The notes under the pieces are model-generated. The model ran no database searches. It saw only the letters and a list, made by a program, of their open reading frames with translations, and had not been told where the DNA came from. From positions 1,731,001-1,795,000 of the forward strand of contig NC_134453.1 in assembly GCF_030867145.1 (NCBI RefSeq): a stretch of DNA of 64,000 nt, read 5' to 3'. Made by a program: the position numbers and the translations under genes. Of the stretch, positions 1-13,700 are shown one piece after another. Numbering within the stretch: the stretch's first letter is position 1; the number at the start of each line of letters is the position of its first letter. This stretch comes from Opisthocomus hoazin (lineage: Eukaryota; Chordata; Aves; Opisthocomiformes; Opisthocomidae).

Positions 1-352
1 ATCCTGATATTTTGCAATTTATATTATGAGAATCTTATTTCAATCTTGGAAAAAAATCAAATTTAGAAGTACAGGACACTTCTGTGGAAACAGAATTACT
101 ATTTACTAGCCAGGTCCATTGAAAAACACTTTGACGAAGATCTTTTGAAACACCCTTGAAGTGTACAAGTCTAGATTTTTAACAGCATGAACATTTCTCT
201 CCAGCCTTGAGTGAGAAGCTCATGTCTGTGAGAAGCTACCAATTTAGACGTTTCCTACTGAACAGCTTATGTGATTTTCTGTTCCTTTTGCTGGTTAGTA
301 TCTACTTCCTAAGCCGATCTGTAATTCATATAGAAAGCCTGAGCACCTAGGT

Positions 353-482
353 GTTCAAAAAACATGTAGATGTGGCACTTCAGGATATGGTTTAGTAGGC
401 ATGGTGGTGTTGGGTGGATGGTTGGACTTGATGATCTTAGAGGTCTTTTCCAGCCTTAATGTTTCTGTGATTCTGTGATTCT
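353..482 (+). mobile_element. CR1 LINE 3' fragment (GATGTGGCACTTCAGGA subfamily)
   Basis: The last ~130 bp of a CR1 element. It includes GATGTGGCACTTCAGGATAT, a TTGGACTTGATGATCTTAGA block and terminal TTCTGTGATTCTGTGATTCT repeats. The same subfamily recurs at 35862-36073 and, on the other strand, at 62788-63420. It is heavily 5' truncated and non-coding. Confidence 0.93.
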
Positions 483-3400
483 AGTTCGAGGTTTGTGATT
501 CTTGCCTGGGTCTACCTGTCTAAAAACTGCGTGAAAAATGCAGTGTTGCAAATCTAGAGTTTTTTGTAGACCAAGACGTAAGTTTTATGTCCTAAAACAT
601 GGTGAATTACTAAGCATTGGGATGGGGGAGTTATTTTTAAAACTTCCATCTCCTAGAACCTTGTCCGCACTGTGGAAACAGTGGAAACCAGGCAGAGCTG
701 AAAATGGGTCTTGCTGTTTTCTTCAAGCCTCTAAACATTTGGGACTGATTTTGAAGGGAAGAGAGTATGTTCAGATATGAAATAGCTGTGTAGAATCCCC
801 TTCCAGTGAAGACAAATATGCAATTCTAGTGCAGAATTTCTATTGACATTGCAGAAGACCAGAAAACTGATGCAGATACCAACATTTTCATGGTAGCCAA
901 TTAAAATTAAGTCATATTCAGGAGAGCTGAATATAAAAAACATAATTTATAAAAGCTCCTTTGCTTTGGTTGAAAAGCATAGTGGAAAAAACATACAAAT
1001 AAATCTTCAACACTGTATTAATATTGGATAATTAGTAAAGGAGGGTGCAGGAAGGAAAATAAATCAGAATATTGGCGGCTTGGTATAGGATATGTTGCAT
1101 TTCACTCTGTGAAGCTGAATGAAGAGCGCGGTGGGGGAAGCTGAAGTAGTGGAGGGATGCACCTGGGCTTTGAGACCTGCAGATTGAGTTGTCCTGTCCA
1201 ATTATTCTCTTGCCCAGAGCAGAGTGCTGTCCCACAACACAGTCAGCAGTCCGTGTCCCAGCACCAAGGGAACCTACACTTCACTTGGTTTTCTCATGCT
1301 TTGTTGTTTTCCCTGACTGGAAACAACCTGACTCGTGATCTATGGTGTTACTCCAGAGGGAGCTTTATGCCCGCTCACCCTATAAGACACAGCCCTTTTT
1401 GTTTGCTGTTTTTTTGACAGCAAGTCAGACACCAACCCTGTTGAAAGATTTCTCCAGTTGTTGCACCTATGAGTAAATAATGATCTGGAAAGAAATTCCT
1501 TCCACTCTGGATCAGTGCCCAGAGCGGCACATCAGCGCAGCGAGGTTCTGGGAGAGGGACTTCGGAGGAGCAGGAGATGCGGGGAACCCTTCACCCAGCC
1601 CTCTCATGAGATGGACTTGGGTGCATTCCTAATGCTGTAGTTTCCTACCACAACTGGATATGGCCTCAGGGCTGCAGAAAGTCTGTTCCTCCGCTTTGTC
1701 ATGCTGACTGCAGCAGTCTCTGCAAACCCAAGTCAGCAGCTGCACGTCTCCATGTATTTGATTTCTCTCCTTTGCCCAGCAAATGACTCTTCATAGTGGC
1801 CAGTCCAGGAACCTGTGGTGCAGGTAAAATTAATAGTATTCCTTGATTCAGCTGCAGAGGGGGAAGATTGCTGTGATATATAATGGAAGCTTTCTAACAT
1901 TATGGGACTTCAGCAACAGAAAAGGGACTGAATGTTTTTCCTCAGCAAATAAAACGTAATCTATCCATTCCCTTCTGCAAGAAATTATGTATACTTCGTT
2001 TCAGTCAATATACAATTTACATGAATCTGCTCTGCCTAATTCATGCATGTAATGGGCCAGCTCTGTTTCAGAGCGGAGCAGGGTTTAAAGACCTTTGAGG
2101 AAGAAGAAACCCAATGTGTTTGTTCAGCTGCTTGGAACAAAATATGAGCTGCTCTAGGCAGAGGAAAACGTTGTTTTTAAGCTTTTTAAAAGGATTTATC
2201 TGCAATGTCCAATTAAAGTATACAGTCATAAAATGGCAGTTTAAGGCAACTGATGCCTAATTCTCATGCACATTTAATTTTCATTTTGTTTGAACGGGCG
2301 ACTGATAGAAAACTGTTCTGTGAACTTGTTTCAAACCAGAATTACCTCCAGGTATTTTTTAAATCAAGCTTTGAAATATAAGCCCCTTATATAATGACTA
2401 TGTGCAGAGATTTTTAAGAGGAGTGCAGAGTATGGGAAAGGAGAAAGAATGGTCTCAAATTAGCCTACTGAACGACAAAGTCAAAAAATAAAAAATAAAT
2501 AGGTTAAATATCAGTTCGTTTGAGCTTGCCTGCAGGCAGCTTTCTCTGGGGTGTGTTACTTCCAGAGCCAATTCAGAAAGAAACATGAGCTGCTCTCGAA
2601 CATTTTCTCTGATGTAGGATATGAGATAAACATGTATTCGCCTGGGACTATCAGCATTAATTTTCTTTTTATTTTTTCATTAAAGCAATCTTTTACTCTA
2701 GCAAGCCTACAAAACCCCTTGTACTCATAAAACATCCCCTCACTGCCTGTGAATTGGCCCCAGTTGGTTACGAAGCACTGCTGAGCTCCAGCAGCACCTG
2801 ACTCAGGATGATGGAGGCAGTGCGTCGAGGAGGTACTTATTTGGGGCAAGACTGACAAGTGGAGAAGACATGTAAGAAAAACAACTAAATTGATTCTCAG
2901 CCAATATAAACGATTTTTAATCAATACGGTTGATGCCAGTAGACTATATTGAACTAAAGCTTTGGTCTGACACATCTAACTTCTGCTGCAGTCAATGAAG
3001 AGACCTTCACTGGCTAACTCAATCACTGTTGGTTCTGACTCATGGCCAGAGAGAAAAATATCTCTCTTTCTCTCAAATAAGTGAGCAGGTAACATAGAAC
3101 ACTTAGGTTTCTAGCTCTGTTAAATGCCTATTTAGCGAGCTAGATGAACTAAATCTCTATTTAGGTTTAATTGTGATACCTAGTACTATTAAGAACTACT
3201 TTTGTTCGTGCTAAGTTATCTCACATTTTAGTATGAAGCCATAACTCTACTGCCTGTCAGAATAAGATGTTTTTGTTAGGGCCAAGAGCATAAATAAAAC
3301 AACATGTTCTGCACTCGAGATGCTGTGGTTAAACAAAAGGAAGATGTTTTGTCTATTAAATTGGTTTAGGAAAGATCAGAAAGATTTTTCTAGCTTGTTT

Positions 3401-5317
3401 ATTAAGCCAAGTGGGAAATAACAATCTGAGCATTCATTTTTGAGTCAGAGCTTGGAAGTGCACTTATAGTTATTTGTATTGGTTTTATAAGGCTAAAAAC
3501 CTGATTGTATTTGCCTAGCTGAAGCTTTGAATATCATCGATATTGAAGCATATGAAGGCTTGTTGTGCCAAGGGTATCTCAGAATGGCTGACAAATGTTT
3601 CATCCAGAAAGAACATTTCTTTCTGCTGTATACACTTCATTTTCCAGAAGGGTAATTGTTTATACTTTTGTGTTTTGTTTAAATTTGTTTATATAGGTGG
3701 CTTAATTTGTGTATGTGAGGCTAGGTTTAACAGAAGTGTTACAAGACGTAGGAGTCTGCAGCAGCTGCTTGAAATCAATGGCACTAGGCTAGATTTACAT
3801 CAACGCAATTTAGCTCAAAATCCAGAGTAATCTTTCATTGTCCTGGAGTCAGTCTGGTGTGCATGTTGTACAACGGGCTGTCTGACCAGTAAAGCCTAGC
3901 TCTGGCTTTGTGTACACAGCTGTTCTGCAGAGATTCAGGTAAGTGGCCGGTCTGTGTGGCTCACAAGGGAGCCTGAGAGCCCAGCCTGTCCTCTTGCCAT
4001 GTTTTTGCAGGTTGAGGAGTGGTCCTGAAGCACAGGAACTGGGCTCTCCAGGTGGAACCAAGCTCCTGGAGGACAGCTCATGCTCTCCCACAGCAAGTGG
4101 CACCCAGCCCATGGGACCAGAGCAGCATGAGGCCGAACAAAAAGCCCCTTGGTAATGCATTGGGACATGAGGTCCTCAGCCCCAGCTGCTGTGCTCTGCA
4201 GATCTTCTCCAACTGGACAACACAGCCAGCCAGTGTAGACACAGCCACAGGTGAGTTCTAGGAGTTGGACAGGAAAGATTGCCCACGATAAAGTGTGGTC
4301 TTGGGAGACTCAGTTGTGCAGCCATCAGTTGCCTAAGAAAAAGATACTGGTCCAAATTCAAGACATGCTGCAAGTGTGTTGTGGTCTGATGGTGTCTTAT
4401 CCTTGTGTGTTTAACACAACTACAAAGTCCTGGAAGAAGAGACCACAATCCAGAGCAATGTACCTTCAAGTAGGTTACAAAGTCCCCTCTGTTTTCTCCT
4501 TTTTTTCTTCCAGTTTTACCTCTATTTCTTCTCTCTTTCTTGTTAAAAATTTATGAGATGGTCAAAAGCTGCAATAACAAAAGCCATATAGATAAATGTA
4601 TGGCTTTGAGATTCTCTAAGCTAATTGAACGTAAATCAAAGTGAAATATGTGAAAGGAAATTCAAGCATGTTTTTTCTGATTCTTCAGTGCTGAAAGTAT
4701 ACTCTGATTTATCGAAATCTATTTATCCAAGTGTAATCTTGGACCCAAACTTGAAAAAACCTAAGACATTTTTGAAGGTGGATTGGGAAAAACACATTTG
4801 TCTTGCTGAAGGCCTAGGTCTGGCTAGTCAACAACTCTACTAGATATTTGAAACTTTGGTAAAAATAGTCATCATTACATAGGAAGATCATCTTTCCGTA
4901 CCATTAACTTTTTCTGTCCTTTTTTTCCTAAAAGAGGGGCAAAAATATAATGCATTAGCTGGTTCAGAGCACAAAACATTTTCTAAAAGGACACATAAAA
5001 CCCCATGAACTGTATATGTCGCTATTCCGGGAAATAAAACAAACTTTATAGCCACAGAAAAAAATAATGTCATTTCCAGGCAGGTAACCAGTTGGAAAAA
5101 ACATTGAGGAACTTTGTCCTCACGGTCGTAAAGCAAATTTCAGTGTTTAATAGAGGACTCGCTGCTTGGAATATTGGATGGCATGTCGTGACCGAATCCC
5201 GGGGGGTGCAAGCAATATATATATCAGGTTAAAATCAGGATTGGAAGGCTGCACGAGGGGGTGTTTCATGGTGAGAGCCAGAACTGGGGAGCCCCGAACA
5301 GGAGCTCTAACCTGATT
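483..5317. other. Intergenic, no gene recognised
   Basis: This is AT-rich unique sequence with scattered short open frames on both strands, none resembling a known protein. A splice-like pair (TTTTTGCAG before 4011, GTGAGT at 4251) brackets 240 bp, but all three frames contain stops, so at most it would be a non-coding exon. A block at 3735-3850 has the wording of an old amniote repeat (AAATCAATGGCACTAGGCTA), not firmly classified. Confidence 0.6.
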
Positions 5318-5395
5318 TGTGTTACCTTGAATGAGTCGTTGAACTTTGTGGTGCCTCTGCGCCGTCTATAAAAAGGCAGGATGATAATACTGGGT
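5318..5395 (+). repeat. MIR-like ancient SINE relic
   Basis: The order of blocks follows the MIR core: TTACCTTGAATGAGTCGTTG, then TGCCTCTGCGCCGTCTATAA, then GGCAGGATGATAATACTGGG. These correspond to the consensus phrases ACCTTGGGCAAGTTACTTAA, TGCCTCAGTTTCCTCATCTG and GGGATAATAATA. It is strongly diverged, as expected for a Mesozoic element in a bird. Confidence 0.6.
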
Positions 5396-8300
5396 ATTTT
5401 ACTAAAGTGTTAAGTACGCAGGAGAGTGCAAATAAGGACAGGAGCACCCCGCTCAAGGTTAAGCCTCCTATTACAGCACCTCGAGAGCACATTCGAAGAG
5501 GATGCGCCTCTGCTACTATAACATGGTAGAGCCAGGACTACAGCTACAGTCTTCAAGGTCCGACTCGCATTAAACTTTTCCTTGTTACAGGAAAGCTTCT
5601 TTACCATGTTCTTAAACCATACCTCGAGCTGAGGCAGCAAGCGTGGCGAAATTGTGCTTGGTACCAGTATCATACCCTTCTCCAGCTGAAATAGCAAATG
5701 GCTGCAGTACAAGTGTCAGCCAGCGTGAAGCCGTGCCGTGCACCAGAAGGGTAACATCTGCAGTCTGAGGTCTTTCAAGCATAGGCACTTTAGATGAAAG
5801 TGCACAGAAATAAGATATTACCGCTCTCTTTTTCCTGAATTCCTCTCAGGCTCGAGCAGACACGAGGCAGAGCCCAGGCGAGACTATTCCGCCTCCCTAT
5901 CTTCTCAAAAAGGCAGGTGATACAGTGCTAAAAGCTTTTCTAAGTGCTTTTGTAGTCATCTCCTGCTTCTTCCTTATCTCCAAGGCCGTGACCCTGTCAT
6001 GGAAGGAAATTAGATTTGTTTGACATGATTTGTTCCTAAAAAAACCCCCAGTGATGACTGTCTGCTTGTTTTTCTCCTAAGCGTTTGGCAAAATGCTATA
6101 ACCCTGATCATGCCCACAGCATCTTATCAAACAGCCAGGGTTTTGGAGGTCAGAAAGCATCAAAAAGCCCTGGACAGCCCAGAGGATTCTTGACCCAACA
6201 CATATGATTAATACCTTGCTTTTCCCAGATGGTGCAGAGAGTCACGAGCAGCTGCTGTCATTCCTGACCAGAAAACGCAGCGGCTTATTTAACAAAAGAA
6301 ATTCTTCTTTCCCTTTCATTCAAACAGCAGCATGGCTGTTACTGAAGGACTTACCCTCAGTACATCAGCTCTGTGGTTGCTCCAGAGCCACACCCGCCAT
6401 TCCTGTGCAAAATCTGTGCAGAATCTGTCAAAAGACTAAATACTAATTCATCTCACTGAACCTAATATCTAGCACTTGGCACATTCTGGATTCCGGCTGG
6501 AATTCAGACTGGAACAGCTCTAGCGGCAATGATGGATGGTTTCCTCTTGTTAGTAAACATTTTCATTATTTTAGACCTCCCTGCAGCCCTTCACATTGTC
6601 AGCCATGAGATATTACCTCCCACTTGAGAGAGTGCCAGGAAAGCTATAGGAATAGCTGCTGTTCCTGCCGAGGGACACCCTCAAAGACCAGGGATAGAAA
6701 AATGCATCTTCAGCACTCCGTCTCTCGTCTCTGAAGCCCATGAAGGTCACTTTCCCTCTGGCCCCGTTCGACATCTGTCTGCATGAAGATAGCTTGGATC
6801 AAAAGAGCCGATTAAAAGTGAACCTCGTTAAAGAGGCAAACACTCAAACAGCATGATGTTCCGGTATTGTGTAGCTGGGGTGAAGGTACAAACTGACAGT
6901 TGGTCTGTTTGGTCCCAAAACCATCCTTCGTTTTCTCTGATTACAAGCTCTCTTCTGAAAATCTGAAATTCCTTCTGTCCTCTCCATTTGCCAAGGGAAT
7001 GTCACCTCACCTCTTCCATACCTTTTTCACCATCTCTTCCATACCTTTTTCACCATCTCTTCCATACCATTTCACCTCTTTCCTGTACTTCAGCAATGGG
7101 ATTTTAAAGCTATCACTCATTCAGAAAGTGATTAATAAGTAAGTGCTTCCATGCAAGACACCAATAAATAAGATATGTCAGCCTGCCCTCCACTGGGTAC
7201 TTCAGTACGTATCTGGACTGTACTGAATCAAGTGCAAGATCGCAGTTCTCATTTTCAGCTTCCATAATAGTTTAGGTCCAAGGTACTAAAATATCTACTG
7301 AAGCTCCTGGATGAAGGCTGAGAATGATGACTGCTTTCTCAGATCAGTACAGATTTCTGCAGTAAGGACAAAGGTCCTCTCTGCAGGAGACCTTCCTTTC
7401 TGAGACCTGATGCAAATTCTGGGATGATATTCAGCAGGAATGACTGACCACTGCAAACCTCATTGGTGTGTTCTCCAAGCACAGCGTGTACTTCTTTGAT
7501 CTGCCTGCCATAATACCAATACCAGCCAGCGCCTACAGTTTGGAAACAAACCTCCTCAGCACCTCATATTCCATTAAATAAGTTTCTTAGCCTTTATTCT
7601 TTCTTGAGGAGAAGAGAAGGCAATGACATAGGCGTCAGTGGCAGGAGATCATCAGGTGCTCCCATGAGGAGGAAGGTGTAGAACTGCGATTTCCTTGAAA
7701 GAAAATTAATTTTTAAAGTGTATTGAAAATTGGCCTCAGCTTTTGACTGCAGCTGGCTTTTACATCACTCAGCTGCCTCTTTCCAAAACCATCCTCTCGT
7801 CTCCCAAATGTCAGATACTGCAGCAGATGGTGAGACCAAAAGTTGGACCATGGAAGGGCTCATGAAACCTTTTACTGCGTATTTCCACCAATGGGTCTTC
7901 AATGAACCCCGCAGGAGGTGAGGACATTGCCAGGTCATGAAACTTCAAGGGATTCTTACTCATCACGACCCTCACTTCGAAACTGCATGCTACAGAGGAC
8001 CCATAATGGAAGGGAAATAGATTGTAAAAAACAAGTATCACAAATTTCAAGAAAAACGAAGTATTTGACAACACAATAAATTGCTGCGGTTTAGTTACCG
8101 TGGTTATACTGGAGTCTAGTCATTATAATTTCACTGCAGCAGCTCTTGCCTTATCAAAGTGTTTCAGTGAATCGGGTGTTCTGGCTGCTTCTGAAACAGG
8201 AGAAGAGCCCTGGCCTCTTGGTCAATACATCTGTTTCAGTCAATCATTTCCAAGTTGCCAAAGGGATAAATATTTAAAACAATCATGCATTCAAAACATC

Positions 8301-9157
8301 ACAATTTAAAGGCTTACACTATGCAATTGGGTTTCCAGCATCACAAATTTAAAGTTACTGAGCAAATACTATAGAGCCAAGCTGAGAAGCAACATGAAAC
8401 CTCTGCATTTGTTCCAGATTGCCTCTGATCTGTTAGGGGAATGGAAAAGATTGGGGAGATTCAGGGATTCTCATCCAGTAATAGATCTGGCCTCCAAACT
8501 ATGGTGCCAAATTCTGTGAAGAGCATAAAATCTAACACTGATTAGGCAGAGCCTTCTGCAGGGGACCCCATCGGGCTCTATTGCTCAGGACAGAGGTCCT
8601 TCAGGGTCGGGCAGTAGCTGTGTTTTGGGTGGGGAATGCTGGCTTGAATGTGCTATTAGCTGTACGAACCTCCATTGAGCCCATTGCAGCTGTTCTCCGA
8701 GGTCGAGATGTTGGGAGGGATGAGATGTCCATAGCAGCTTTGTATGATGTGTTTACAAAGAAAAATGAAGCCAAGTTCCTGAAGATGCCCAGGGTGCTGA
8801 GCAGTGAAGAACTGCATCTGTGTCTCTGCGTAGTTTGGCACTGGGAAGTATTGCAGCAACCTGCCTGGAGCATCTGCTGGAAGGGACCAAGGCTTCCAGG
8901 GGCCACCCAGTACCACCCTCTGGGCACAGCGTGGTGGGCATACATCTCTGCTGCCTCTGACTGCACACGGGGGACTCTGCAACGCAGCAGTGTGTCCTCA
9001 AGGTTTCATAAGGGGCGTGGAGCGGGCAGTGTGGGGCTGGAGTAAAGTACTGATACAGGGGTGGTTGCAGATGGCAGATTCTTACGTGCTAGAGCTCTTA
9101 ATGGGTCAGTCTCATGACTTCCTCAGGAACTTTTTTTTCAAGTGCCGTTGCTGTCTT
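5396..9157. other. Intergenic, no gene recognised
   Basis: Unique sequence with one pyrimidine-rich tandem repeat (7011-7076). The longest open frame (8581-9045, plus strand, 154 codons) starts from a non-ATG codon, has a rival open frame on the opposite strand, and resembles nothing known to me; it is not called as a gene. Confidence 0.6.
7011..7076. repeat. Short tandem repeat, 23-bp unit, about 2.9 copies
   Basis: The unit CTCTTCCATACCTTTTTCAC plus CAT occurs at 7011 and 7034 without change, and a partial third copy begins at 7057. It is pyrimidine-rich on the plus strand. Confidence 0.85.
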
Positions 9158-9297
9158 CCAGATAGGTAAGATGAGCCATAGAGTGGGAGAGCGACGATAA
9201 ATGGCTTGCCCAAGGTCACAGATGAACTGACTGACAGAGCTGAAAATAGCACCCAGGAGTCCTAATTACCAGCTCTCTGTTCCAACCACTAAATAGC
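9158..9297 (-). repeat. MIR-like ancient SINE relic
   Basis: On the plus strand the block GGCTTGCCCAAGGTCACAGA is followed by CTGACAGAGCTGAAAATAGC and CACCCAGGAGTCCTAATTAC, then TTCCAACCACTAAATAGCA. This is the reverse-complement MIR consensus order (TTGCCCAAGGTCACAC, GCAGAGCCGGGATTCGAACC, CCACTA). The upstream AGGTAAGATGAGCCATAGAG corresponds to the GAAACTGAGGCACAGAGAGG part. Confidence 0.65.
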
Positions 9298-10614
9298 AAT
9301 CAAGAACGATTATGCAGCAAAGGGTCTTGCACACGGGAACTGTCTTACCAGAGGGCTAATTCCACCGTAGCTTCTTACTGCGAGCTGACACATGGTGGTG
9401 CAATGAGAACATTAGCCTCTCACCCTTCAGATTGTTGTTTGATGAGGTGCTGGTGTGGAAAACAAAAGCAAGAAGCAGAGAGGAAGCAGCCAGCAGCTGT
9501 AACTGGCACCTCAGGAGGAAGGAGCCAGGCGTAGTGGGACTGCTTTAGGTGAGCACAGCCTGGTAGGGCTCTGAGAAGATGCTTGTGGACCATCGGCTCC
9601 ACAGCACAGCATAGAGTCTTTTCTAGCTTGAGGGGTTTTACCCTTTACCAAACTTCTAGTTCTGGAAGCCCCTTGTTCAAGCATATTTTTAGCGAAAGGC
9701 CTCATGGGCAGGTTATTGCATTACAGTCAGAGATTCTCTGACACATGTGTCAAAAGGAGGATGCAGCATCACATCTGGCTGTGCTCTTCTTCTGCACCAC
9801 AAATCCTTTGCTCTCATTTCCTAAATACAAACAGCTGAGTGATTTCCTCCGCACATCGCTCGAGCATCTGCCTTTAAATGTGAGGTCTGTGTGCTGGCCT
9901 CAGCACAGCCTTCCTCCATTTCGATATTTCTTGCAAGAGCCATTAAAAAATTATATTAACTGATTCCCAATTCTCATTTTTGGACAGGATTTCTGGAGTT
10001 ACAAAGTATTGCTTATGCTGCAATTCCAACTCTCAATTCAACAGATAGTATTAGTTAGTGAATTTATGGCTTTCAAGCCATACAAGTAACACAATCAATA
10101 CTCATGAAGTAATGGGTTGGGTAACCATGCCAACACAACTTTCATGCAAGACTGGAGGGCAGGTTACTTTTTAAAACCCTGAAAGGAAAGGTAATTAAGT
10201 CTGATCCTGACAAGACACAGAGACAAATGAGAAAGCACTGCAAGTCATGTGGAAATCTTTCCAATGAAGAAATAAGGCTAATGCTGCAAATAAAATTAAT
10301 TCAGTGGATAATGCTGTAAAAAAATGTTGCCTTGCTCAAGCAGCTATCAGGAAATTTTTCTTCCTCATCTTGCATATTTGGGTGAACATTGAACTTCCTT
10401 CTTCTGCATGGACATCTAGAATTTCTAAGGATTGTTAGCTACTTCATGGATTTTATGTGGGGATGTGCAATCAAGGTCTCTGTCTCAAAACTGATAGCCT
10501 GGTCAAAGCCTGGGTGATGTGCCTGTTCTTACTGTCTCTTGGAAAGAAGGTGTTCCAAAACATGATTCGGTGTATGTAAGACCCATATTTCCTTAACAGA
10601 GCTTCTCTATTTTG
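9298..10614. other. Intergenic, nothing recognised
   Basis: Unique AT-rich sequence with no repeat, RNA gene or convincing coding frame that I can identify. Confidence 0.55.
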
Positions 10615-10740
10615 TCCTTACAGACTTCCAGTGATGGTAATTTCTCTAGGAATCTATTCCAGGGCTAAACTCTACTGTTGGAAAGATTTCTACCTTTAGC
10701 TATGACGTGGACCCTAAGGTCCCTTTGCTGTAATTTATGG
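10615..10740 (-). mobile_element. Old, diverged CR1 LINE fragment
   Basis: Plus-strand wording TTCCAGTGATGGTAATTTCT, CTAGGAATCTATTCCAGGGC, TTGGAAAGATTTCTACCTTT and GCTGTAATTTATGG mirrors the reverse-complement CR1 order (ccagtgatggggattcc, cctgttccagtgc, agaaagtttttccta, gctgcaattta). Divergence is far higher than in the copies to the right of 26 kb. Confidence 0.55.
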
Positions 10741-13700
10741 TGATACTGCAGAGGTTGGCTGCCAGTAAGGGAAGGCTCTGTGGGAAGGAGATGTTCAGGT
10801 GAATAAGGGTAAGCTCAGAAGCAGCTAGCTATGTGGTGAAGGAGAAGCAGGTCATTGCTTCACATCAAGGTGGAGCATGTGGGAGAAGGTACAAAGGTAA
10901 GGGTGGAAGAAGAACACAGAACACCAACAGAAAGGCTGTGCAGTAACTCAGACACCAGATTGTGATGGAATAACAAAATGCTAACAATTTGTGAGGCTTT
11001 CTGCTCTACTCCACAATCCACGTGTTGATTTTCTCCATGTGTAGCTAAAGAGAGTTTTACTCATCTATTCGCAGGCTGAGAGTATCACAAAACGGAGAAC
11101 ATCTGCTTCTGAATGTCTTGGCAGCATCTAGGATAGTATCAGAATTATATAAAGCAATGAGAGACAAGCTGTAAGTAGTAATGTTGCTGTTGAACATGTA
11201 GGTACAAATGTTCGGGGAACAGGGAGTCACAGGCAGACCACCAGCACGGGGAAAGGCTGGTGTGAGTTGACAAGATGGTTGGAGACTGGGTCTCCTTTTA
11301 CTGCTTGTTCAAGGCCTGGACCAGCCGGGCTGTGAGCTCTGACCATGGAGGATCAAACCTGGCTTCTGTGGACAAGGCTCAGGACTCTGACCTTTTTCCC
11401 AAAGTCCCCTCCCCGTGCTTTGGGCGAAAGAAGAACCCCAGTGGTTGATATCTGCAGAGGTGGCCTCAGCCTCTCTATGGACGGTCATGCCAGGGATTAT
11501 CACATACGTATTAAAAGCAATGACAGCCAAGGAATATAGGGATGAAAAGGAGGGATGGTGTCTTGGTGGGAAAAATATCAAACACCTAATTTTCAGTTAC
11601 ATTTCCAAAAAAATGCTGTGCAATGCTTTTGGCCCCATATTCACGCTAGGAACATCATAATAACAGCTGGAGTATCCGTTGTGCCTTGCTTCTGCATTGC
11701 AGCTTTTAGTTTTATTTAAGAATAACATCAGCTGGAAGCTGGCGGAGGGAGTCAGAGTTATCGTGTTCTGTCTGGTAGGTCCATAAAACCACAACCTGGG
11801 TTTGATAGCTGGAGCTGTGAGCATCGGCTAATGAACTCACATTCTTTACAAGGGCCATATGGGCACAGTTTGCAAACACAGTTCCGTGTTAAGGAGGCAG
11901 AGAGGTAAAATATTAATGCTTTATATTTTTTCAGGCTTAAAACAGTGCAGACCCAGGAAGGGGGTCTGTCTTCCACGAGTTCTAGTTCAAACAAATTGCT
12001 ATTAAATCAGCCGATTTTTTCCAAATAAAGACATCATTGTCAAGTTTGAAAGCTTCTTACCTAAGTTATGGCATCTTGTCTTGTCCACGAAACCTGTACT
12101 TCATTTCACAGCAAATATCCTGTGAATGTCAGAGGCGTACCACTCGGGGACGTACCAATTAAAAAGCTCTCTCTTCTTCTGCCACCTAAATACCAGCCAA
12201 TAAAGTTGCAATAATTTGCACAGCTCTGGCAGCTCTAAAGCTGGGGATGCTCCATCAGTGGCCCGAGATGTCCCGAGATGTCCCACGTGCTGCTTGGACC
12301 ACTGGGCATGCACCAGAGAAGGGATTTTTGTACAATACCAGTGCTTGATCCTGCAACTGGTTGTATAAGAGCAACACATGGACTTACTTAAAACCTCAGC
12401 GATGTTTTTGACGGACCAAATTTTTGTTCCTTCTTTATTTTAGAATCTCATCGCAGATCCCGTTGGGAAGAACAATTTAGCCGCATGTACTGAATTGCAG
12501 GAATGGGGCCTGACACCCTTCTGCTCAAATTCCAGTCTTTCTTGTTCTTTCTATGTTATCTTTATCCTTCTTTATGGCCTTCTTTATCAATTATAATTAA
12601 TCCACTGAGCTCATTTTCCTGGGATTTATTTTCTTCCCTCGGGGTTTCAGGAGACCGTTGTCCTCCAAGCCCTTTGTTCTATGCACCTCACGTGTCTTCT
12701 TCTAATTTATATAATTTCTCATGCTTGGCATTGTAATTGCCTAGTCATGTACACTATCTTCTCTGAGCAAGCTCAGAGGAAAAATTAAATAGATATTTTT
12801 AAAATCTAATTTAATCTAATAAATGAACATAGGTACATCTAACACTGTTCTTCTAACTCCTAGCTGTTCCAAGAATAATTTTGATTTTTGCCTTTCTCTT
12901 GGCTGGCAGCCTTTCCCTCCTACTCACAGGTACCGATCACCTTTCAGCTGGCTTAACGGATTCAGATACAGGGTTCAGTTCAGAGCTATGGTTCTTTGCT
13001 TCGAAGAGAACTTCAGACCTCCATACTTGCTTGTTTCTTATAAATACGCTAATTAAGCTAATGGAGAGACATTACCCCTCCTCACCGCCTGGCGTCATGT
13101 ACCTCCTCCAACCATGACAGCTGTAGGAGCATTGCTACTACCAGCTACAGCGAATGCAGCTCAGGTCTGAGCCCAGGCTGCGGATGGCCAAGGTATATCC
13201 ATCTCTCCTCTCCTTTACCGATTCAGGAGTCAGGCACTTTGGTATTTGCTTTCCTCTGTGATCAATGGGAAAGAAACCAGCGGCAGGTGAGATAACCCAC
13301 ATAAAGGCAATAGCTGTATCACTGAGAAGCTTTGTCCTGAAATGTGAGAGTTCACATCTCTTCTGAAAAGCCAGCTGGCCTTTAGCAAATATAGACTGAA
13401 ATTAAATCTTTTTTTTTTTTTCCTTCGGTAAGCAATGGAATTTTCAAGCATTTTTCCTGTAAAGGTAATGGAAAGGAGAAAGCTTGGCTACTTGCAAGAA
13501 GCAGCTTGAATAACAGGTGAAAGAGATGCTCTAAGTTGCCTGAAATAAGAGGAAGCTGGGCAATGAATTTACTCTCATAACTTTGGGTTTCTCTGTTCTC
13601 ATCTATCTATATGACTTCATAGTTTAGCAATTGAGCTGGATTAGTGTATGAAAAGAGGGTAGATTTCCGAGCTGTTTGTGGATGTGTACTCATATGTCAT

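Noticed and set aside
4011..4250. 240-bp exon-like segment with TTTTTGCAG acceptor and GTGAGT donor on the plus strand
   Set aside because: All three frames contain stops; splice-like motifs of this kind occur by chance. A non-coding exon cannot be excluded without RNA.
8581..9045. 154-codon open frame on the plus strand with opposing open frame on the minus strand
   Set aside because: It starts at a non-ATG codon, has an equally long shadow frame, no splice context and no recognisable domain.
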